Source of the DNA: UBA8919 sp041658185
GTDB lineage: Bacteria; Elusimicrobiota; UBA8919
DNA length: 64,000 nt
Direction: 5' to 3'
Assembly: GCA_041658185.1 (NCBI GenBank)
Contig: JBBAAR010000007.1
Location: forward strand, 90,455-154,454
In this document: positions 8,439 through 14,155 of the stretch, in pieces
How the letters are laid out: every line of letters begins with the position of its first letter
Position numbering within the stretch: the first letter of the stretch is position 1
Translations under genes and position numbers: made by a program
The notes under the pieces: generated by a model
The model's database searches: none
What the model was told of the DNA's origin: nothing
The model's input: only the letters and a program-made list of their open reading frames with translations

Positions 8439-8465
8439 CATCGCATACACGCGGATGTTATGCGA
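8433..8465 (+). other. attC-like / hairpin palindrome at the end of the GIY-YIG ORF
   Basis: TAACATC (8436-8442) pairs with GATGTTA (8454-8460), and CGCATA (8442-8447) with TATGCG (8459-8464). The left side ACTTAAC fits the integron R'' consensus RYYYAAC and overlaps the stop codon, as in gene cassettes; the right side GTTATGC resembles R' GTTRRRY with one mismatch. It is shorter than typical attC sites and may be a simple hairpin. Confidence 0.3.
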
Positions 8466-8497
8466 AAAGGCACTTAATTTTTGATGGAGATGGTTTT

Positions 8498-9565
8498 ATG
8501 ATTAAAGAAGCGATTGCGAAAGTTGTTCAGAGAGAAAATTTAACTGAAAAAGAATCCAGTGATGTTATGACTGAAATTATGACGGGTCAGGCAACGGAGT
8601 CGCAGATTGCATCATTCATCACCGCTTTGAGAATGAAAGGCGAGACGATTGACGAGATTACCGGTTGTGCAAAGGTGATGCGTGAACACGCCACAAAAAT
8701 AGTTGTAAAAAAACATGCGGTTGATATAGACAAGGACGAAATAAATATTGACTGGGAAACGATTGTTGACACCTGCGGAACGGGCGGGGATAAAACCAAG
8801 ACATTTAATGTGTCCACTGCGACGGCGTTTGTGGTTGCGGGAGCAGGAGTGGTGGTGGCAAAACACGGAAACCGCGCCGTTTCGTCAAAATGCGGGAGCG
8901 CCGATGTCCTTGAAGAACTTGGAATAAATCTTGAATTACCTCCTGAAAAAGTTGAGGAATGCATAAATAAAATAGGCATTGGTTTTTTATATGCTCCGCT
9001 TTTACATTCCGCTATGAAATTTGCGATTGGACCAAGAAGGCAAATCGGCATTAGAACAATTTTCAATATCTTAGGACCATTAACAAATCCTGCAGGTGCA
9101 AACGCGCAGGTACTCGGTGTTTATTCTCCGGATTTAACGGAAACGGTTGCTTTCGTTCTGAAAAATCTCGGTTCAAAAAGCGCTTATGTGGTGCACGGGA
9201 TTGACGCAATTGATGAAATTTCCATAACGGGTAAAACCCAAATCTCGGAATTAAAAAACGGCGTGATAAAAACATACACGGTAAAGCCGGAGGACTTCGG
9301 ACTAAAAAAAGCAAGCATTGACGATATTGCCGGCGGCAACGCAAAAGAAAACGCAAAAATAATTTTGGATATACTTTCAGGGAAAAAGGGTCCGAAACGG
9401 GATATCGTCCTGTTAAATGCAGCGGCGGTTTTGACGGCAGCGGGAAAATCAAAAAGTTTCAAAGAAGGAATAGAACTTGCGGAAAGGTCAATTGATTTGG
9501 GCAAGGCACTTAAAAAATTAGAGGAGTTGAAAAAACATTGCGGAAAAAATATCGCTTGCAAGTAA
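8498..9565 (+). CDS. trpD: Anthranilate phosphoribosyltransferase
   Basis: Transfers phosphoribose from PRPP to anthranilate. The glycine-rich DTCGTGGDKTKTFNVST motif binds PRPP; AKHGNRAVSSKCGSAD binds anthranilate and magnesium; FNILGPLTNPAG is also present. The length is 355 residues, slightly long because of an insertion near residue 75 (KHAVDIDKDEINIDWE). GGAG precedes ATG 8498. The C-terminal codons IACK and stop are supplied by the adjoining repeat, nearly identical to the hisA end. Confidence 0.97.
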   Translation: MIKEAIAKVVQRENLTEKESSDVMTEIMTGQATESQIASFITALRMKGETIDEITGCAKVMREHATKIVVKKHAVDIDKDEINIDWETIVDTCGTGGDKTKTFNVSTATAFVVAGAGVVVAKHGNRAVSSKCGSADVLEELGINLELPPEKVEECINKIGIGFLYAPLLHSAMKFAIGPRRQIGIRTIFNILGPLTNPAGANAQVLGVYSPDLTETVAFVLKNLGSKSAYVVHGIDAIDEISITGKTQISELKNGVIKTYTVKPEDFGLKKASIDDIAGGNAKENAKIILDILSGKKGPKRDIVLLNAAAVLTAAGKSKSFKEGIELAERSIDLGKALKKLEELKKHCGKNIACK

Positions 9566-9679
9566 ATTTGTCGGAAACGCTCATCCGACCGCCCTGTCGG
9601 ATTTCGCTCTGTTCGTCGCTCTTGAAAGCGTAGTCGCTCCTCAAGGTTCCTTACAAATTTCTTGCTTCGCTCCAGATTA
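9551..9679 (+). repeat. Operon-spacer repeat, full copy (trpD-trpC gap)
   Basis: The longest of three copies. GCAAGTAAATTTGT near the left end pairs with ACAAATTTCTTGC near the right end; internal arms TCCGA/TCGGA and CTTGA/TCAAG add smaller stems, so the element could fold as a branched RNA of about 125 bases. It begins inside trpD (last four codons and stop) and ends immediately before the trpC ATG. Confidence 0.85.
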
Positions 9680-9680
9680 A

Positions 9681-10487
9681 ATGGATAAAAAAATGACAAT
9701 TCTTGACGAAATCGTTGAATATAAAAAGTTAGAACTTGCTCACAGAAAAGAGCAGTTACCTATTGAAAAAATCTGGTCTGATATAGAAAAAATGCCGGAG
9801 CCGCGTGATTTTAAGTCGGCAATTTCTAAACCAAATCGTATCAACCTAATTGCCGAGATAAAAAAAGCATCACCGTCTGCAGGTGAAATCGTTGAAAATT
9901 TTGATGTTAAGGAAATCGCAAAACAGTATGAAGAAGCAAATGCCGATGCTATTTCCGTTCTAACCGAAACAAAATATTTTCAGGGCGATATTTTCCACAT
10001 TGACCTTGTAAGGCAGGTTTCGGAACTTCCCATTTTAAGAAAAGATTTTATTGTTGACGAATACCAAATTTACGAGTCAAGATATTTCGGTGCCGATGCA
10101 GTTCTTCTTATCGCGGCGATTTTAGATATTGAAAAAATAAAAAAATTTCTTAAAATAGTAAATGACCTGAATCTTTCGGCAATAGTTGAAATTCATACGG
10201 AAGAAGAATTAAAAATTGTATTGAATACGGATGCTAAAATTATCGGTATTAATAACAGAAATCTCTCCGATTTGACAGTTGACTTAAATACGACATTAAA
10301 TTTGAGAGAAAAAATTCCCGGCGATAAAATCATTATTTCAGAAAGCGGAATAAAAACAAAACAGGATATTGAAAAACTGAAAAGGAGCGGAATAAACGCA
10401 GTTCTTATCGGTGAATATCTGATGAAGTCGCAGGATATAAAAAATACAATTGTAGATTTATTATTGTGGGGAGGGTTTTATGGATGA
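9681..10487 (+). CDS. trpC: Indole-3-glycerol phosphate synthase
   Basis: A TIM-barrel decarboxylase that closes the indole ring. Family motifs in order are LIAEIKKASPSAG, LRKDFIVDEYQI, IGINNRNL, SESGI and VLIGEYLM, with the catalytic lysines and glutamates in their usual places. The length of 268 residues is normal. The start ATG 9681 follows the repeat directly; a second ATG four codons in is possible. The end overlaps trpB by eight bases, indicating coupled translation. Confidence 0.97.
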   Translation: MDKKMTILDEIVEYKKLELAHRKEQLPIEKIWSDIEKMPEPRDFKSAISKPNRINLIAEIKKASPSAGEIVENFDVKEIAKQYEEANADAISVLTETKYFQGDIFHIDLVRQVSELPILRKDFIVDEYQIYESRYFGADAVLLIAAILDIEKIKKFLKIVNDLNLSAIVEIHTEEELKIVLNTDAKIIGINNRNLSDLTVDLNTTLNLREKIPGDKIIISESGIKTKQDIEKLKRSGINAVLIGEYLMKSQDIKNTIVDLLLWGGFYG

Positions 10488-11835
10488 TGTGAAGATTTTA
10501 CTGTCGGAATCGGAATTGCCTCAAAAGTGGTACAATGTTCAGGCGGATTTACCGGAGCCGTTGAAACCGCCGATAAAGCCGGACGGGACGCCGGTAGGAC
10601 CGCAGGATTTGGCTCCGATTTTTCCGATGGAGTTAATAAAACAGGAGGTCTCGCAGGAAAGATGGATAGAAATTCCCGACGAACTTCTTGATATTTATAA
10701 ACTTTGGAGACCTTCGCCTTTGCAACGCGCAAGACGGCTTGAAAAATATCTAAAAACACCGGCAAGAATTTATTTCAAAAATGAGTCGGTTTCGCCGGCG
10801 GGAAGCCATAAACCCAATACTGCCGTTGCTCAGGCATATTACAACAAAAAAGAAGGCGTAAAACGTCTGGCAACGGAAACAGGTGCGGGACAATGGGGGA
10901 GTGCGCTATCATTTGCCTGTAATCTTTTCGGACTTGAATGCACCGTGTATATGGTTAAGGTTTCTTACGACCAGAAACCTTACAGAAAATTCATGATGCA
11001 GGTTTGGGGCGGTAAAGTTTTTTCTTCACCGACCAATTTAACACAGTCGGGAAGAGTAGTCCTTACAAAAAATCCTGATTCGCCGGGTTCACTCGGAATT
11101 GCAATTTCCGAAGCAGTGGAAGACGCTGCAACACACGACGATACCAACTATGCGCTCGGCAGTGTGTTAAATCATGTAATTTTGCATCAGACAATCGTCG
11201 GACTTGAGACGCAGAAACAGTTAAAAATAGCAGGAGAGAAAAGTCCGGACATTTTAATTGCCTGTGTCGGAGGCGGGAGTAATTTCGGAGGATTTGTATT
11301 CCCGTTTGTCCCTGAAAAACTCAAAGGTAAAAATATAAGGATGATTGCGGTGGAACCGACATCCTGTCCCACTCTCACGAAAGGACCGTTCAGATACGAC
11401 CACGGCGACATCGCGAAACTGACTCCGCTTATGATGATGTACACACTGGGACATTCATTCGTTCCTCCGGCTATTCACGCGGGAGGGTTGCGATATCATG
11501 GTGCGTCGCCGTTAGTTTCGTTGTTGCTCAATAAAAAAATCATTGAAGCCGTCGCGTATCCTCAGAATCCGGTTTTTGAAGCAGCGCTGACTTTTGCAAA
11601 AACGGAAGGGATTCTGCCGGCTCCCGAGACGGCGCACGCTATAAAATGCGCTATTGACGAAGCGATAAAATGCCGCGAAACAAAAGAGGAAAAATGCATA
11701 GTGTTCAATTTTTCCGGACATGGACACTTTGACTTGGCGTCATATGATAAATTCCTTTCAGGGAAACTTGAGGACTATGAACTTCCTGAGGAAGAAATCA
11801 AAAAAGCGCTGGGAGAACTGCCCGACATAAAATGA
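10480..11835 (+). CDS. trpB: Tryptophan synthase beta-like protein, TrpB2 type
   Basis: A PLP enzyme that joins indole and serine. At 451 residues with a long N-terminal extension it belongs to the TrpB2 class rather than the standard 390-400 residue TrpB1. PLP Lys111 is in SPAGSHKPNTA, ETGAGQWGSA is the carboxylate loop and VGGGSNFGG the phosphate loop. TrpB2 enzymes usually do not bind TrpA tightly, and no trpA is present in this operon or window. A strong GGGAGGG lies before ATG 10480. It overlaps trpC upstream and trpF downstream (ATGA). Confidence 0.95.
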   Translation: MDDVKILLSESELPQKWYNVQADLPEPLKPPIKPDGTPVGPQDLAPIFPMELIKQEVSQERWIEIPDELLDIYKLWRPSPLQRARRLEKYLKTPARIYFKNESVSPAGSHKPNTAVAQAYYNKKEGVKRLATETGAGQWGSALSFACNLFGLECTVYMVKVSYDQKPYRKFMMQVWGGKVFSSPTNLTQSGRVVLTKNPDSPGSLGIAISEAVEDAATHDDTNYALGSVLNHVILHQTIVGLETQKQLKIAGEKSPDILIACVGGGSNFGGFVFPFVPEKLKGKNIRMIAVEPTSCPTLTKGPFRYDHGDIAKLTPLMMMYTLGHSFVPPAIHAGGLRYHGASPLVSLLLNKKIIEAVAYPQNPVFEAALTFAKTEGILPAPETAHAIKCAIDEAIKCRETKEEKCIVFNFSGHGHFDLASYDKFLSGKLEDYELPEEEIKKALGELPDIK

Positions 11836-12497
11836 CAAAAATAAAAATCTGCGGAATTACAAACGAAAAAGATGCGCTTTGGGCGGCAAATGCCGGCGTG
11901 GATTTTATCGGGCTTAACTTCTATAAAAACAGCCCGCGGAAAATCTCGGCTGATATGGCGAAAAAAATAACGGCGGCGCTGCCGGAATTTGTAAAATCTG
12001 TAGGTGTTTTCGTGGACGATGAAATTGAGACGATACTGAAAGTTATAAAAAAAGTTCAGCTAAATGCAGTTCAACTTCACGGGAATGAAACGCCGGAATA
12101 CTGTGCGGAATTGAGAGAAAAAATTTCGGGGTCTGTTCCGTCTAATACTCTATGGGAAGGCAAACCGCAGATAATAAAAGCATTTCGTATCGGGGAAAAT
12201 TTTCAAAGTGGACAAATGTTCCGATATGAAAATGTTGACTACTTTCTGCTTGATACTTTTGTTGAGGATTTATTGGGCGGGACGGGACAGACGTTTAACT
12301 GGGATTTGGCGGTTGAGGTAAAAAAACTCGGCAAACCTGTGTTTTTATCCGGCGGACTGACGCCGGAAAACGTATCGGAAGCAATAAAAAAAGTAGAGCC
12401 CTTTGCAGTGGATGTCTGCTCGGGAATAGAACGCATGCCCACCCGCAAGGACTATGACAAGATGCTGTCTTTCGTAAAAGCAGTGCGGAAAATATAA
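11832..12497 (+). CDS. trpF: Phosphoribosylanthranilate isomerase
   Basis: A TIM-barrel isomerase acting between TrpD and TrpC. KICGIT holds the catalytic cysteine, VQLHGNET is the conserved third strand, and FAVDVCSGIE holds the catalytic aspartate; the phosphate site is FLSGGLTPENV. The 221-residue length is slightly above usual, with an extra segment (SGSVPSNTLWEGK) around residue 98. The last gene of the trp operon; a new promoter begins immediately after its stop. Confidence 0.96.
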   Translation: MTKIKICGITNEKDALWAANAGVDFIGLNFYKNSPRKISADMAKKITAALPEFVKSVGVFVDDEIETILKVIKKVQLNAVQLHGNETPEYCAELREKISGSVPSNTLWEGKPQIIKAFRIGENFQSGQMFRYENVDYFLLDTFVEDLLGGTGQTFNWDLAVEVKKLGKPVFLSGGLTPENVSEAIKKVEPFAVDVCSGIERMPTRKDYDKMLSFVKAVRKI

Positions 12498-12498
12498 C

Positions 12499-12527
12499 TT
12501 GACAAAAAATTTATTTTGTGTTATAAA
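12499..12527 (+). promoter_or_regulatory. sigma70-type promoter of the toxin-antitoxin locus
   Basis: TTGACA (12499-12504), 17-base spacer, TATAAA (12522-12527), followed by AGGAGG (12534-12539) and ATG 12549. Near consensus and placed directly after the trpF stop. Confidence 0.8.
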
Positions 12528-12548
12528 TTAGGCAGGAGGTAAAAAAAT

Positions 12549-12746
12549 ATGAGTAGCAAAGAACTGCTATTAAGCGAGATTAATCGGATACCTGAACCTT
12601 TGATTGATGAGGCATTGGATTTTATTCGTTTCTTAAAATCAAAAATAAAAAATAAAAAACAAAAGGACACTGCTATTTTGAGTATAACTTCGCTAAAAAA
12701 GGACTGGCTAAAATCTGAAGAAGACAAAGCATGGGAAAATTTGTGA
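12549..12746 (+). CDS. Small DUF2281-like protein, possible antitoxin-related
   Basis: The 65-residue protein begins with a helical segment of the type EINRIPEPLIDEALDFIRFL, which resembles small proteins with the DUF2281 pattern (a helical region that recognises a partner, often beside RelE/VapC-type toxins), followed by a lysine-rich linker and a tail ending WLKSEEDKAWENL. That tail resembles the C-terminal toxin-binding end of some antitoxins. It has a strong Shine-Dalgarno and its own promoter and precedes an antitoxin-toxin pair by 19 bases. It could be a second antitoxin or a remnant of another module. Confidence 0.6.
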   Translation: MSSKELLLSEINRIPEPLIDEALDFIRFLKSKIKNKKQKDTAILSITSLKKDWLKSEEDKAWENL

Positions 12747-12765
12747 AAAACAGGAGGTAGATAAA

Positions 12766-12984
12766 ATGTCAAACGGGCAAACAATAACTTTCCAAAAAGC
12801 AGTTGATATAATTGATTCGCTTCCGGAGGAACAGCAGGAGTCCATTATTGATATTGTGCGGCATCGGTTATTGGAACATCGCAGAGAAAAAATTGCACAA
12901 AATATTAAAAAAGCAAGAAAAGAATTTTCTGCCGGTAAGATTAGGCGGGGAACAGTAAAAGAACTGATGAGAGAAATATCATAA
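12766..12984 (+). CDS. Putative antitoxin of RelE/YafQ-type pair
   Basis: A 72-residue, charged, helical protein; the N-terminal part (FQKAVDIIDSLPEEQQESII) resembles the helical start of antitoxins found next to RelE-family toxins, and the C-terminal half (KARKEFSAGKIRRGTVKELM) would wrap the toxin. AGGAGG precedes the ATG. Its stop overlaps the toxin start as TAATG, the normal coupled arrangement. No clear DNA-binding fold is visible, so autoregulation is uncertain. Confidence 0.65.
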   Translation: MSNGQTITFQKAVDIIDSLPEEQQESIIDIVRHRLLEHRREKIAQNIKKARKEFSAGKIRRGTVKELMREIS

Positions 12985-13268
12985 TGCGTACACTTGTTTG
13001 GAGCAATACTTTTATAAGAGCGTTGAAAAAATTTCTTCGCAAACATCCTGACTCGCAAAAAGATATAGAAAAAACGCTGGAATTACTTGTTGAAAATCCG
13101 TTTATTCCTCAATTAGAAACACATAAACTTAAAGGAAAACTATCAAGCAACTGGGCTTGTAGTGTTGGTTACAATATCCGTATTATATTTGATTTTGTAA
13201 AAAGTAAGAAACAAAAAGAAGATGATATTTTTCTTATAGAAATCGGTTCACACGACGAAGTTTATTGA
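12984..13268 (+). CDS. RelE/YafQ-family toxin (ribosome-dependent mRNA interferase)
   Basis: The 94-residue protein has the family layout: TLVWSNTFIRALKKFLRKHP at the start, HKLKGKLSSNWACSVGYNIR in the centre, and the C-terminal IEIGSHDEVY. The arginine after the GYN turn and the C-terminal His-Asp-Glu are expected near the active site. Proteins of this type cut mRNA in the ribosomal A site and are neutralised by the upstream antitoxin. Start ATG 12984 overlaps the antitoxin stop by one base. Confidence 0.85.
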   Translation: MRTLVWSNTFIRALKKFLRKHPDSQKDIEKTLELLVENPFIPQLETHKLKGKLSSNWACSVGYNIRIIFDFVKSKKQKEDDIFLIEIGSHDEVY

Positions 13269-13336
13269 TTAGTTTTTTATAAAATTTTTAAGCCTTTCCT
13301 TAAAGCCAAAAATAATGCACGCCCGTGGGAGAATTT

Positions 13337-13867
13337 ATGCTTAAAAAGTTTTTGTTGTTTATTTTTGCAGTTTTGCTGTTTGGATGTGCTACTACCCGTT
13401 TTATTGTTCTCAGAGATGTCCCTAAAAATCCGGTGGTTACAGTTATTCCAGCAACTATGGATAAAAAAGATTTAGAAGTTGCTGACGAAGTGACACAAGC
13501 ATTGATAGAGAATAGAGTTAAGGTTATAGAAAGACCAGCAATGATAACTCAGACAACCAAAGCAAATGTTAAGCAAACGGGATGGAATCCTGACACAGGC
13601 GTATTAGGGGCAGTAACTGGTTCGGGGGTTAAAGGCGAAAGTGTATCACAGATTGGAGACATCGTTGAAGTTTATAGTAAAACAACAGCAGATTATATTT
13701 TTGTAGCGCAATACCCAAATAGATTAAAAATTGTTAAAAGAGATAGTAATGAAATACTTTTTAGTGATTATATAAATAGTGATGAACGAGGTAATGCTTG
13801 CGCAGATATCGGAGTAATTCTTGTAAATTTAGGAATTATACCCGAAAAAATAATGGGAAAAAAATAA
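13337..13867 (+). CDS. Lipoprotein of unknown function
   Basis: The 176-residue protein has a signal peptide MLKKFLLFIFAVLLFGC with a lipobox (LFGC) giving a lipid-modified cysteine at residue 17. The mature part begins ATTRFIVLRDVP and includes a possible CsgG/TolB-like segment (VTVIPATMDKKDLEVADEV), a glycine-rich stretch (TGVLGAVTGSGVKGE) and a strand-rich end. I chose ATG 13337 rather than the in-frame GTG 13325 because it begins the signal peptide cleanly. No operon partner: it is flanked by the toxin gene and by repeats. Confidence 0.75.
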   Translation: MLKKFLLFIFAVLLFGCATTRFIVLRDVPKNPVVTVIPATMDKKDLEVADEVTQALIENRVKVIERPAMITQTTKANVKQTGWNPDTGVLGAVTGSGVKGESVSQIGDIVEVYSKTTADYIFVAQYPNRLKIVKRDSNEILFSDYINSDERGNACADIGVILVNLGIIPEKIMGKK

Positions 13868-13894
13868 TCGGGACGGAGGTAATTAAAAGAGTTT

Positions 13895-13964
13895 GAGATT
13901 GCGGAGTGACCTGTATGGTCATTCCGAGCGTAAACCGAGATTGCTTCGTTTCACTCGCAATGAC
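13895..13964 (+). repeat. TCATTGCGAG-type dispersed repeat, copy 1
   Basis: The core runs from GTCATTCCGAG (13919-13929) to CTCGCAATGAC (13954-13964), imperfect inverted ends, with GATTGCTTCG in the interior and a related flank GAGATTGCGGAGTGAC. It matches copy 2 at 14062. It sits between the lipoprotein stop and a terminator. Confidence 0.85.
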
Positions 13965-13982
13965 ATCAAAAAATTTTCATAT

Positions 13983-14017
13983 AAAAAAGCGGCTTTTGGG
14001 AATAGGTCGCTTTTTTT
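13983..14017 (+). terminator. Rho-independent terminator
   Basis: AAAAAAGCG (13983-13991) pairs with CGCTTTTTT (14008-14016) around a loop of about 16 bases, ending in a T run. It would end transcription from the toxin-antitoxin/lipoprotein side just before the leuS promoter. Confidence 0.7.
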
Positions 14018-14018
14018 A

Positions 14019-14047
14019 TTGCCAATTTTGGGAAATTATAGTATAAT
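14019..14047 (+). promoter_or_regulatory. sigma70-type promoter of leuS-lptE-holA
   Basis: TTGCCA (14019-14024), 17-base spacer, TATAAT (14042-14047). The predicted transcript starts near 14054, so the whole second TCATTGCGAG repeat forms the leuS 5' leader. Confidence 0.7.
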
Positions 14048-14061
14048 TAAACAACAAAGAT

Positions 14062-14144
14062 GTCATTGCGAGAGCCAATTTATTGGCTCGTGGCTATCTT
14101 GTTTTACGGCGAGATTGCTTCGTCGCTTCGTTCCTCGCAATGAC
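14062..14144 (+). repeat. TCATTGCGAG-type dispersed repeat, copy 2 (leuS leader)
   Basis: Perfect 11-base inverted ends GTCATTGCGAG / CTCGCAATGAC enclose a GC-richer interior with GAGCCAATTTATTGGCTC, itself an inverted repeat, and GAGATTGCTTCG. In the leuS 5' leader it would fold as a long hairpin 11 bases before the start codon. Confidence 0.85.
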
Positions 14145-14155
14145 GACTTAAATTT

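Noticed and set aside
8587..9066. 159-codon minus-strand ORF inside trpD
   Set aside because: Antisense shadow of a conserved gene; low complexity and no start signal.
9184..9699. 171-codon minus-strand ORF across trpD and the operon-spacer repeat
   Set aside because: Antisense to trpD and a repeat; no coding character.
13895..14144. CRISPR-like pair of repeats
   Set aside because: Only two inverted-ended copies of unequal length with no regular spacers.
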